Shown: positions 26,825 to 35,247 of the stretch, piece after piece
How the letters are laid out: each line of letters opens with the position of its first letter
Position numbering within the stretch: the first letter of the stretch is position 1
Source of the DNA: Mesorhizobium sp. M1D.F.Ca.ET.043.01.1.1
GTDB taxonomy: Bacteria; Pseudomonadota; Alphaproteobacteria; Rhizobiales; Rhizobiaceae
Direction: 5' to 3'
DNA length: 64,000 bases
Assembly (NCBI RefSeq): GCF_003952385.1
Contig: NZ_CP034444.1
Span: 6,461,001 to 6,525,000 of the forward strand
Notes under the pieces: model-generated
What the model was told of the DNA's origin: nothing
Database searches by the model: none
What the model saw: the letters and a program-made list of their open reading frames with translations, nothing else
Made by a program: the position numbers and the translations under genes

Positions 26825-27156
26825 CGGCGTCGTCCGGCGGTGGGGTTTCGCGTCCCTCTAACCTACCCAACATCGCGGCCGGGGAATGTGTTCCAATTAA
26901 CGGTTACCTAGTTTTCGCTGCATCTCTGAGGCCCGACGGCTTTGGCTTCCGGGGCCTTCCGGTGTCTAGTGGCAGAAAAGTCACGCGGCTCTAATATGCG
27001 GCGCTTCAACTAGGGCGCGCTTATTATCCATCTTAGCGAGGCGTACCGTCCTGCCGGCGAGGGGCCACTGGAGCGCTCGCTGCGGCAACGTAGCGGGCGC
27101 TTCCTATCGCCCGATGGCGATCCAGGCGTCAGCACATCGGCTTCGGCTACCGGGCT
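26825..27156. other. Intergenic stretch, no gene seen
   Basis: 332 bp, of lower GC in places. I see no convincing ORF, hairpin or repeat. Confidence 0.5.
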
Positions 27157-27543
27157 TCATTCGGGCTCGTAATCTTCGAGCCGCATCAGTTTCGGCGTTA
27201 AAAACCAGAGATCCTTGAACGCGAGCAGAGGTGCCGTCCAAGGCTCCCATTTGTCCATCGCGCGCAGGATCGCCAACCCGGCCTCGAAAGCCACCAAGTT
27301 ACGTGTGGAGTCGGCTTTATTGTGCTTCAGCCAATCGCGCGTGCCGTTTAGCTGCGTGATCCATTCCTTTTCGGGGAAGGGACGTTTTGGGTTGTCTCGG
27401 ATGATTTCCCATAAGCCGCCAGTCTTGGTCGGAGCCATCGATTCCGCAGCGCCGGCCAATGTCACTGTGGCAGCGAACTGGCCGACATGGAAAGCAGTGA
27501 TGGCCGTCTCGCTTTGCTGGACTGCAGCCTCGCATTTGGTCAT
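27157..27543 (-). CDS. Hypothetical protein of the HEPN-like 'TKxEAA' type
   Basis: 128 residues. The N-terminus MTKCEAAVQQSETAITAF and the motif RDWLKHNKAD resemble rhizobial proteins with a helical bundle and a conserved 'N-x-x-KHA' segment. These look like HEPN-fold relatives, but the canonical RxxxxH catalytic motif is not evident. The gene lies beside tRNA-Leu on the same strand. Confidence 0.55.
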   Translation of the reverse strand: MTKCEAAVQQSETAITAFHVGQFAATVTLAGAAESMAPTKTGGLWEIIRDNPKRPFPEKEWITQLNGTRDWLKHNKADSTRNLVAFEAGLAILRAMDKWEPWTAPLLAFKDLWFLTPKLMRLEDYEPE

Positions 27544-27677
27544 GTGGAACACTCGATGAAATGGCCTGCTTTCCATCCAGTATCGTCTCCCCTGGCTACC
27601 CTAGCGGCTACCCAAATGACTTCTTGTCAGGGTAGCCGGCCCCAAAGATAGAATAGAATAAGCAAGCAATTTCAATG

Positions 27678-27763
27678 TGGTGCGGACGACGGGAATCGAA
27701 CCCGTACGATCAGAGATCGAGGGATTTTAAGTCCCTTGCGTCTACCAATTCCGCCACGTCCGC
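27678..27763 (-). tRNA. tRNA-Leu (anticodon TAA), CCA encoded
   Basis: The reverse strand folds as a long-variable-arm tRNA: acceptor GCGGACG/CGTCCGC, D-loop TGGCGGAATTGGTAGACGC, anticodon loop ACTTAAAAT (TAA), a leucine-type variable arm, and T-loop GGTTCGATTCC. A CCA is encoded at 27678–27680. Confidence 0.95.
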
Positions 27764-27782
27764 GCGCTGCAATTTCAAGCAC

Positions 27783-28155
27783 TTAAGCCGACACAGGTCT
27801 AGCCTTCCGGGCTAGATTTTGCACCGGATTGGCACCAAAGGCTGATCTGTTGTTCCGCGCCCGCTCTCATCGCAGCTTCGATCGCCGCCGCGCCTTCGTC
27901 CGACTTCTCGAACAATCGGCGTAGACCGACAGCGTGACCGCGAGTGACGCATGCCCTAGCCGGCAGTTAATTGCAACCACGTCGAGGCGGCCAGCGATCA
28001 GGGCGGAGGTGTCGGTGTATCGGAGGTCGTGAAACGGGACCCCAGGGATGTCGACCGCCGCGCCTTCTTGCAGCCACGCCAGTCGCCTCTGCCGGCTCGC
28101 CGCAGCTTCGCCGACGGCGCACGCTGGATCGTCCGGCGATATGGCCGAAGTGCGG
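27783..28155 (-). pseudogene. Degraded tyrosine-recombinase (phage-type integrase) C-terminus
   Basis: One frame shows the catalytic C-terminus of a tyrosine integrase: VPFHDLRYTDTSALIAG (H-x-x-R box), INCRLGHAS (second histidine) and VTLSVYAD with the catalytic tyrosine. After VYAD the frame breaks; a 1-bp shift restores LFEKSDEGAAAIEAAM, and another shift gives a typical end with stop at 27783. The N-terminal domains are missing. It lies 19 bp from the 5' end of tRNA-Leu, so it marks a former insertion at or near this tRNA. Confidence 0.75.
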
Positions 28156-28331
28156 GCGCTGATCAGGGCGCACCGCCTGTGCGGGGGTGAACCCGTCTTT
28201 TGCGCCCTACGGCAAATGGATGAGCCCACGTCTCCGATCGATAGGATGAAGCCCATCATGGCCCGATGCTACTTAAGGGAGCGCAACCCGGTTTTGCAGC
28301 CCTGGGAGCCAGTTGGCTTTAGGGGTTAAGT

Positions 28332-28535
28332 ATGAGCAAAACGACTCTCATTGTTATCGCTATCCTCGCGATCAGCGTCGGCTATGCCGAAGCCAAGGAC
28401 CGTAAGGTCGCGCCGATTTGCACCGCGTCAAGCCGGCTCTTCGAGGTCCTCAACGGCAGGTGTTTTCTCGTCAAAGGTTCGATGATCTATGGCGACATCG
28501 CCGATCTTTCTCGGATAGTCCGCCTGGGGTGGTAG
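28332..28535 (+). CDS. Small secreted hypothetical protein
   Basis: 67 residues with a Sec signal (MSKTTLIVIAILAISVGYAEA, before KDRKV). The mature 46 residues carry two cysteines (PICTASS, NGRCFLV), compatible with one disulfide. No family recognised. GGGG precedes the ATG at good spacing. Confidence 0.5.
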   Translation: MSKTTLIVIAILAISVGYAEAKDRKVAPICTASSRLFEVLNGRCFLVKGSMIYGDIADLSRIVRLGW

Positions 28536-28813
28536 CCAAGGGCAATCGGGTGCCCAGACGCTCGTCTTCACGCCGGCTGACTCAAAAGCGCAGTGACGGC
28601 GGCGCCGGGGTTGAGTGCTTGGCCGCCATGCCAGCCGACAAGGCCGTTTCGGCTGACCCTGGATAGTGGCGTGATCGCGGAATTACGCCTTTAGAGGCGT
28701 TCGCTACGGTCGTCCTCGCTGTGGACTTGATCCGCCGCGGCCGGCGTCCATCAGGCCCTACCCATTCCCCCCGCCCCCTGCGGGCGCCGGCCACCTTCGT
28801 TCCGCTCATCAAT

Positions 28814-29479
28814 TCAGAACTTGTAGCTGAAGTTCACGCCCAGCGTGTGCAGCTTCACGTCCTGGTCGCGATCCGAGAAGTCGTCCGGGGCGTCGAAATG
28901 CTCCTTGCCGAAATCGTAGTAGCGGTACTGCGCGCCGACGACGATATTGTTGCTCAGCGCATAGTCGACGCCGGCGCCGATCGTCCAGCCGGCGCTTACG
29001 CGTGTCTTGGCGAAGGTGGGCCCGGCATCTTGCGAGGTCTCGATGCCGGCGAAGGCGACGCCGCCGACGCCGTAGATCAGCCAGCGATCGACCGCCAGGC
29101 CGGCCTCCGCATTGACCGATCCGAACCAATTGATGTCGGTGCCGACCGAATTTCCGGGATCGAGCAGGGCCGAACCATCCATCGAGGAATAGTCGAGCTC
29201 GGCCCGCGCGCCGATCACTGCCTGGTTGAACTGCCAGAGGCCGGCGACATGGCCGCCGACAAAGCCGCCATCAAGATCGGGCGAAGCGCCGAACGGCTCG
29301 CCTTCGGTGCCGGAGATGTCGGATGAACCCCAGCCATAGCCGGCCTGGAGGCCGGCATAGTAGCCCGTCCAGTCGAAGCCGGGCGCGGTCATGGGCAAGT
29401 CGGCGCCTGCGTCCGCGGCCAAGGCCGGCCCGGACAGCAGAGCGAAAAAGCCGGCACTGGCAAGCGTCAGGCGACCCAT
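28814..29479 (-). CDS. Outer-membrane beta-barrel protein, Omp25/Omp31 (RopB) type
   Basis: 221 residues. A signal peptide (FFALLSGPALA, cut before ADAG) is followed by a repeated pattern of amphipathic strands: FDWTGYYAGLQAGYGWG at the start, GGVAFAG, AGWTIGAGVDYAL and a C-terminal LGVNFSYKF ending in F, as barrel proteins do. Such proteins are abundant surface porins or antigens of Rhizobiales. I chose MGRLTLASAGFF for the signal. Confidence 0.88.
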   Translation of the reverse strand: MGRLTLASAGFFALLSGPALAADAGADLPMTAPGFDWTGYYAGLQAGYGWGSSDISGTEGEPFGASPDLDGGFVGGHVAGLWQFNQAVIGARAELDYSSMDGSALLDPGNSVGTDINWFGSVNAEAGLAVDRWLIYGVGGVAFAGIETSQDAGPTFAKTRVSAGWTIGAGVDYALSNNIVVGAQYRYYDFGKEHFDAPDDFSDRDQDVKLHTLGVNFSYKF

Positions 29480-29570
29480 CGAGCGCTCCGAAATGGCGGT
29501 TTCGAAAGACTCCTCGGCGCAACCTAGCGTTATTCGCCGCAAAGCGAAATTGCATTCCTGCAACAGTGGT

Positions 29571-29783
29571 TTACGTCGGTGGGTTGCGGACGCGATCTTC
29601 GAGGTCGCGCCGCTTCTCCTCGGGCGATGCCAGCCGGTTGAAGGTGTATTCGGCGAGCAGGGTGCCGGCGACGAAGATCAGAAGCGGCGCAACCCATGTC
29701 CAGTATGAGCGCAAAGTGAAGAAGGCCACGCCGGCCAAGGCTGCCGATACCACGAAGATCGCGAACCTGATCGTCTGCGCCAT
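29571..29783 (-). CDS. Small two-helix membrane protein
   Basis: 70 residues with two hydrophobic segments (FAIFVVSAALAGVAFFTL and WVAPLLIFVAGTLLAEY) and a charged C-terminus. No function known. The start MAQTIRFAI gives a clean N-terminus. It precedes the alpha/beta hydrolase stop on the same strand. Confidence 0.6.
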   Translation of the reverse strand: MAQTIRFAIFVVSAALAGVAFFTLRSYWTWVAPLLIFVAGTLLAEYTFNRLASPEEKRRDLEDRVRNPPT

Positions 29784-29840
29784 CTTCCGCCGATCCGGAT
29801 GGTCAGGAGCGAGCACAGGTCTTGCTCGTTCGCACGCCGG

Positions 29841-30692
29841 CTATTTGGCGTCGATGAAGTCGAGCGCCGCCTGGCTGTATTCGTCCGGCGCCTGCAGCAT
29901 GGCGAAATGGCTGGCGTTGGGCAGGATGATCAGCTTCGCGCCCGGTATGACGGAGGCCATATATTCGGTGTGCTCGCGCTCGATCGCTTCGTCATGGTCG
30001 CCGGCGACGATCGCGATCGGCGTGGTAATCTTGCCGAGCTGATCCTTGGTCCAGGACGGCTGCGACTCCCACATATGGCTGACCTGCGCGACGAAGGCGT
30101 CATACTGGTCAGGCGTCTTCGACATCTTCTTGTAGTCTCGGCCTGACCGTTCGATGTAAGCGGCGAAGGTCTTGTTGGTCAGGACGCCGGGGTCGACGCC
30201 GTCCGTGGTGACGTTGGCCGCCTGTGCGAAGAGCCTTGTCAGCCGTTCGGGATGATGAAGCGCGATGTCGATGCCGATGATGCCGCCGTCGCTCCAGCCG
30301 ACAAGCGCCGCCTTGTCGATCTTGAGATAGTCCAGCAGCGCCAGATAGTCCGAGGCCATCAGATCGTAGCCGTAGGGCTCGTCCGTGCGGGTCGAGCGGC
30401 CGTGGCCGCGGCTGTCGGCGACGATAACCTTGTGGGTCTTGGACATGGTCGCTACCTGGCTTGCCCAGATATCGGCATGGCCGAGGCCGCCATGGATGAG
30501 CAGCACCGGGTCGCCCTTACCGAAAACGGCATAGTACATCTGGATGCCGTTGACCGGCGCGTAGCCGCTTTCGTCGGGTTTGGGCATTGCAGCAGGCTCC
30601 GGCAAGGTCTGCCAGCGCTCTTCGGCGGTGGCGAGAGCGGTCGATGCGACGAAGAGGATGATGGTGGCGAACGCTTTCCAGAAACCGGTCAT
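29841..30692 (-). CDS. Secreted alpha/beta hydrolase
   Basis: 283 residues. Signal peptide (ending TALATA), then an alpha/beta hydrolase domain with LLIHGGLGHADIW, the nucleophile elbow VGWSDGGI (aspartate follows the serine) and a late histidine in LPNASHFAM. GWSDGG elbows occur in many putative hydrolases with no known substrate. It diverges from adenine deaminase. Confidence 0.83.
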   Translation of the reverse strand: MTGFWKAFATIILFVASTALATAEERWQTLPEPAAMPKPDESGYAPVNGIQMYYAVFGKGDPVLLIHGGLGHADIWASQVATMSKTHKVIVADSRGHGRSTRTDEPYGYDLMASDYLALLDYLKIDKAALVGWSDGGIIGIDIALHHPERLTRLFAQAANVTTDGVDPGVLTNKTFAAYIERSGRDYKKMSKTPDQYDAFVAQVSHMWESQPSWTKDQLGKITTPIAIVAGDHDEAIEREHTEYMASVIPGAKLIILPNASHFAMLQAPDEYSQAALDFIDAK

Positions 30693-30841
30693 TTTTGCCT
30701 CGCAAGGGTCGGTTCGACGGCGAGCATCGCCATTTGCCTGGAATAGTCAACATATGCGGCGTTTTCCCCGAGAGCTGTTTGAACCGCTCTGGCTCCGTGC
30801 GCCGACATTTGCGAAAGTGGCCGCAAGCAGAGGATCCGCCG

Positions 30842-32659
30842 ATGACGAATGCCAAGCCGAAGAGCGCCGCAAGGCCGAAACCCTGGACCGAGGTGGCGAC
30901 GCATCTGGTCGACGTCGCGATGGGGCGCAAGCCTGCCGATCTGGTGATCCGCAACGGGCGCTGGGTCAATGTGCATTCGGGCGAGATCATCCCCGGCACC
31001 GACATTGCCGTCGCCGCCGGGCGCTTTGTCTATTGCGGGCCGAATGCCAGCCACGCCATCGGGCAGGGGACCAAGGTGGTCGATGCCGGCGGCCGCTATC
31101 TGGTGCCTGGGCTCTGCGACGCGCACATGCATGTCGAGAGCGGCATGGTGATGGTGACGGAATTCTGCCGCGCCGTGATTCCGCACGGCACCACCTCGAT
31201 GTTCATCGACCCGCATGAGATCGCCAATGTGCTGGGCCTGCCGGGCGTCCGCCTGATGCATGACGAGGCCGTCGCGATGCCGATCAACGTCCATGTGCAA
31301 ATGCCGTCCTGCGTGCCTTCGGCACCTGGCCTGGAGCATGCCGGGGCCGAGCTTACGGTCGCCGACGTCGCCGAGGCGATGACCTGGGAGAATATCATCG
31401 GGCTCGGCGAGGTGATGAATTTTCCGGGCGTCGTAGCCAACGATCCGGTGATGTCGGGCGAGATCGCCGAAACGGTCAGGGCCGGCAAGACGGTCGGCGG
31501 CCACTATGCCTCGCGCGACCTCGGCCTGCCGTTCCACGGCTACGTCGCCGGCGGCGCCGAGGACGACCATGAGGGCACGCGCGCGGAAGATGCGATCGCA
31601 CGCGTGCGCCAGGGCATGAAGGCGATGCTGAGGCTTGGTTCCGCCTGGTACGATGTCGCGGCGCAGATCAAGGCGGTAACCGAAGGCGGCATCGATCCGC
31701 GCAACTTCATCCTGTGCACCGACGACAGCCATTCCGGCACGCTGGTGCATGAGGGGCATATGGACCGCGTGGTGCGGCACGCCATCAGCCAGGGCCTGAA
31801 GCCGGTGACGGCGATCCAGATGGCGACGCTCAACACCGCGCAGCATTTCAGGCTGGAGCGCGAGATCGGCTCGATCGCGCCGGGGCGGCTGGCCGATCTC
31901 TTGATCGTCTCCGACCTGACCCAGATGGCAATCGACGAGGTCTATAGCCGCGGCGTCAGGCTGGCGAAGGCCGGCAAGCTCGAGATCGACATTCCGGCGT
32001 ATGATTATCCGCAGACGGCGAAGAACACGGTCAAGCTCGGCAAGAAGCTCAGGGCGGCGGATTTCGACATCGCCGCGCCCCAGGGCGCCAACGAGGTGCG
32101 GGCGCGCGTGATCGGCGTGATCGAGAACCAGGCGCCGACGCGGGCGCTGGAGGCCGATCTGCCGGTCGAGGACGGGCTGGTCGCCATGGACCGCCGCAAC
32201 GACGTCTGCCAGATCGCCCTGGTGGAGCGCCACAGGGGCACGGGCGGCGTCACCAACGCCTTCGTGTCCGGCTTCGGCTATGTGGAAGACTGCGCCATGG
32301 CCTCGAGCGTGGCGCATGACGCGCACCACATCATCGTTGTCGGCACCAACAAGAAGGACATGGCCTTGGCGGTCAACCGGCTGAGCGAGGTTGGCGGCGG
32401 CGTGGTGCTTTATTCCAAGGGCAAGGAACTGGCGCTGGTCGAAATGCCGATCGCCGGGCTGATGTCGGACGAGCGCGCCGAGATCGTCGCGGCCAAGGCA
32501 GAGCAGTTGACGGAAGCAATGCGCAAGGTCGGCTGCTCGCTGAACAACGCCTACATGCAGCACTCGCTGCTGGCGTTGGTGGTGATCCCGGAGCTGAGAA
32601 TCTCCGACGTCGGACTGGTCGACGTGACGACGTTCCAGAAGGTCGATCTTTTCGTGTGA
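30842..32659 (+). CDS. ade: Adenine deaminase
   Basis: A 605-residue amidohydrolase-superfamily enzyme that converts adenine to hypoxanthine in purine salvage. Visible signatures are LVPGLCDAHMHVESGM (metal-binding HxH), FIDPHEIANVLG, the metal-ligand DDSHSGTLVHEGHMD and the C-terminal adenine-deaminase domain with MASSVAHDAHHI. Length is normal. The ATG chosen (MTNAKPKSAA) follows AGGATCCGCC. Together with gpt in this window it would complete adenine to IMP salvage. Confidence 0.93.
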   Translation: MTNAKPKSAARPKPWTEVATHLVDVAMGRKPADLVIRNGRWVNVHSGEIIPGTDIAVAAGRFVYCGPNASHAIGQGTKVVDAGGRYLVPGLCDAHMHVESGMVMVTEFCRAVIPHGTTSMFIDPHEIANVLGLPGVRLMHDEAVAMPINVHVQMPSCVPSAPGLEHAGAELTVADVAEAMTWENIIGLGEVMNFPGVVANDPVMSGEIAETVRAGKTVGGHYASRDLGLPFHGYVAGGAEDDHEGTRAEDAIARVRQGMKAMLRLGSAWYDVAAQIKAVTEGGIDPRNFILCTDDSHSGTLVHEGHMDRVVRHAISQGLKPVTAIQMATLNTAQHFRLEREIGSIAPGRLADLLIVSDLTQMAIDEVYSRGVRLAKAGKLEIDIPAYDYPQTAKNTVKLGKKLRAADFDIAAPQGANEVRARVIGVIENQAPTRALEADLPVEDGLVAMDRRNDVCQIALVERHRGTGGVTNAFVSGFGYVEDCAMASSVAHDAHHIIVVGTNKKDMALAVNRLSEVGGGVVLYSKGKELALVEMPIAGLMSDERAEIVAAKAEQLTEAMRKVGCSLNNAYMQHSLLALVVIPELRISDVGLVDVTTFQKVDLFV

Positions 32660-32678
32660 GAGGGTCGCCGTTGGCCGA

Positions 32679-33845
32679 TCACTCGCCGCCGGTGGCGATG
32701 GTCAGCACCTTGAACGGCGTGGTGATCACCACTTCGGCCACTGATCCCACGGCTTTGCCGAGACCTTGGCCGATATTGTCCAACCCGGCCCCTTGAGGTT
32801 CGTCCGCCCGCAGGGCCGCCGGGGTGCGCAGCCGGTCGCCGAGCAATTGCACCAGGACCGGATTGTCGGCGAACTTGGCGTGGTTCAAACGGTCGCCGCC
32901 CTTGGTGTTGGTCAGATCCGCAACGACTACGCCGTAGCTCGCAAGATCGGCCGCGTTGCCGTAGTCGCCGACGCGCGGCTTGTCGCCGGAAATGAGGCTG
33001 GACAGCTTGAGCGCCCGATCGTCGCCAGAAAGCAGGATCGCGAACGGCTTGTCGGGCTTGCCGTAGCGGATCATTTGCTTCTTGAAGACATCGACGTCGA
33101 TGTCGGGCGAGGCGAGGATGACATAGCCGAGCTTGCCGCCGAGATCGCGGTCGCCGGTGATGGCGAGCTGGCGCAAGGCTTCCATCGTCAGCCAGGTCCC
33201 CATCGAATGGGCGATGATGTCGATGCTTTTGGCGCGCGTCTTGGCAAGCATCCTCAGCGTCGCCTCGAGGTCGTCGCGCGCGGCGGTGGAGCTGTCCTTG
33301 TCGTAGATGTAGCCGGTCGTCTTGCCGCTCGACGCCCATGAGAAAAGCACCGGCGTGCCCTGATATTTCGTGTCGTGCGCAATCTGGGTCAGCCGGTAGA
33401 CGCCGTCGTCGAAGCCGTTGTTGAACCCGTGCACGAAGACCAAGGCGCGGTCGCCGCGTATGGCAATATCGGCGCCGACCGCCTTGGCGAATTGCGAAGC
33501 GTCGCCATAGTGGACGACGTCGGTGGCGGTGAACTGCTTGGCCGGGTTGCTGTCGGCCGAACCCTTGGCGCGCTCGATCGCGCCAACCTGATGGATTTTT
33601 GGAACCGTGACGTCGACACGGGCGTAGCTGGCGGTCAGCGAACGGTCGCCGTCGAACACTTGGCGCGGGTCCTTGGTCGCCTGCTGACGGGTCGTGGCGA
33701 CGAAGATTTCATGGGTGGCCGCAATATCGGAGGCCGGCACGGCTACCGTCTTCCTGTTCAGAAGATCATGCGTGTTTCCACCGGCGCAGCCCGTCAGGGC
33801 GAGCGCAAAGGCAAGGCCAAGGCCGATCTTCGAACGCACGATCAC
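32679..33845 (-). CDS. DUF900-family alpha/beta hydrolase lipoprotein (paralogue 1)
   Basis: 388 residues. A lipoprotein signal with lipobox LTGC (FALALTGCAGG) puts it in the membrane. The DUF900 hydrolase domain follows: ALVFVHGFNNGFDDGVYRL, the nucleophile elbow IIAHSMGTWL, and VILASPDIDVDVF. It has an extra C-terminal tail of about 35 residues absent from the neighbouring paralogue. It is followed by the homologue upstream on the same strand; no substrate is known. Confidence 0.85.
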   Translation of the reverse strand: MIVRSKIGLGLAFALALTGCAGGNTHDLLNRKTVAVPASDIAATHEIFVATTRQQATKDPRQVFDGDRSLTASYARVDVTVPKIHQVGAIERAKGSADSNPAKQFTATDVVHYGDASQFAKAVGADIAIRGDRALVFVHGFNNGFDDGVYRLTQIAHDTKYQGTPVLFSWASSGKTTGYIYDKDSSTAARDDLEATLRMLAKTRAKSIDIIAHSMGTWLTMEALRQLAITGDRDLGGKLGYVILASPDIDVDVFKKQMIRYGKPDKPFAILLSGDDRALKLSSLISGDKPRVGDYGNAADLASYGVVVADLTNTKGGDRLNHAKFADNPVLVQLLGDRLRTPAALRADEPQGAGLDNIGQGLGKAVGSVAEVVITTPFKVLTIATGGE

Positions 33846-33951
33846 CCGGGGTCCCCCAAGGGCGGCAAACCTCTCCTGCTACTTCGATAAAGCCAGAGGG
33901 CGGTCCGGTCCAGCTCAAAGTCCATGCAGGACAGCAACCGCGTCACCACGG

Positions 33952-35028
33952 TTACTGGGTGGCGAGCTGGCTGATGCGGTCGGTGACGTCGCGGTCGCTG
34001 GCAAAACCATCGTCCTCGCGCAGCCGCTGGCCGATCATCTTCACCAGCGCCGGGTTGTCGGCGAATTTGGTGTGGTTGAAGCTGTCGCTTCCCTTCTCTT
34101 TGGAGAGATCGACGACGGTGACGCCATAGGAAGCGAGATCGGCGGCGTCCCTGTAGTCGCCGACGCGCGGCCGCGAACCGGCAATCAGACCGGAGAGCCT
34201 CAGCGCCCGGTCGTCGTCGGACAGAAGCAGGATGAAGGGCTTGTCGGGCTTGCCGTAGCGGCGCATCTGGCTCTTGAAGACATCGACGTCGATGTCGGGC
34301 GAGGCCAGAACCACGTCGCCGAGCTTGCCGCTAAGGTCGCGATCGCCGGTGATGGCGAGCTGGCGCAGCGTCTCCATCGTCACCCAGGTTCCCATCGAAT
34401 GCGCGACGATGTCGATGCGCCGCGCACCGGTCTGCGCGAGCATTCTCAGCGTCACTTCCAGCTGGTCGCGGGCGGCGGACGCACTTTCCTTGTCATAGAC
34501 ATAGTCGGTCGTCTTGGCGCCCGAAGCCCACGAAAACAGCACCGGCGTGCCGGGATATCCGGAATCGTGGACGATCTGGGTCAGCCGGTAGACGGCGTCG
34601 TCGAAGCCGGTGTTGTAGCCGTGGACGAAGACCATGACGCGGCCGCCACGCGCATCGATATCGGCGTTGAGCGCGCCGGCGAATTTCGGCTGCGTGTCGT
34701 AGCCGACAACCTCGGAGGCCATGAAATATTTGGTCGGATCGTTCGACGTGCCGCGCGAACGCCGCTCGATCTGGCCGGCCTGGTGGACCGGCGGCACGGT
34801 GACGCTGACGCGGGCATAGTTCAGCGTCGCCGAGCGCTCGCCGTCAAAGACCTTGTTCGGATCGTCGGAGCGCTTGCGGGTGGTGGCGATGAAGATCGAG
34901 TGGTTGCCGGCGATCTCGGTCGCCGTCGTCGGCACGACGACGCTGCCCAGAATTTCCTCTGTCTGACGCCCCGCGCAGCCTGCCATCGACAGAGCCAGGG
35001 CAATGATCAAAAGCGTCTTCACATGCAC
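33952..35028 (-). CDS. DUF900-family alpha/beta hydrolase lipoprotein (paralogue 2)
   Basis: About 358 residues, colinear with the neighbour and with the same motifs: VMVFVHGYNTGFDDAVYRL, IVAHSMGTWV, VVLASPDIDVDVF. The lipobox is MAGC. The start is not an ATG: GTG codons at 35028 and 35022 and a TTG at 35037 (with GGAG 5 bp upstream) are all possible. The two genes probably arose by tandem duplication. Confidence 0.82.
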   Translation of the reverse strand: MHVKTLLIIALALSMAGCAGRQTEEILGSVVVPTTATEIAGNHSIFIATTRKRSDDPNKVFDGERSATLNYARVSVTVPPVHQAGQIERRSRGTSNDPTKYFMASEVVGYDTQPKFAGALNADIDARGGRVMVFVHGYNTGFDDAVYRLTQIVHDSGYPGTPVLFSWASGAKTTDYVYDKESASAARDQLEVTLRMLAQTGARRIDIVAHSMGTWVTMETLRQLAITGDRDLSGKLGDVVLASPDIDVDVFKSQMRRYGKPDKPFILLLSDDDRALRLSGLIAGSRPRVGDYRDAADLASYGVTVVDLSKEKGSDSFNHTKFADNPALVKMIGQRLREDDGFASDRDVTDRISQLATQ

Positions 35029-35247
35029 GTCGAACAAATCCACTCCGGCCGCAATTGGCCATCCACCCTCCGCGAAATCCTCCCGGACAGGCGAAGTGCG
35101 GCTAAAGTAAGTCGTGTCCAGCGGAAATTTGCTCGGCGGCCGGCGAGGGCCATCGCACTGTTGCGCGAAAGCCAAAACGGCGGCAGGAAGGTCCTTGGTC
35201 GAAAAAACCGCGCCGGCAGGGGATCGAGGCGCGTTGCCTCGAATGAA

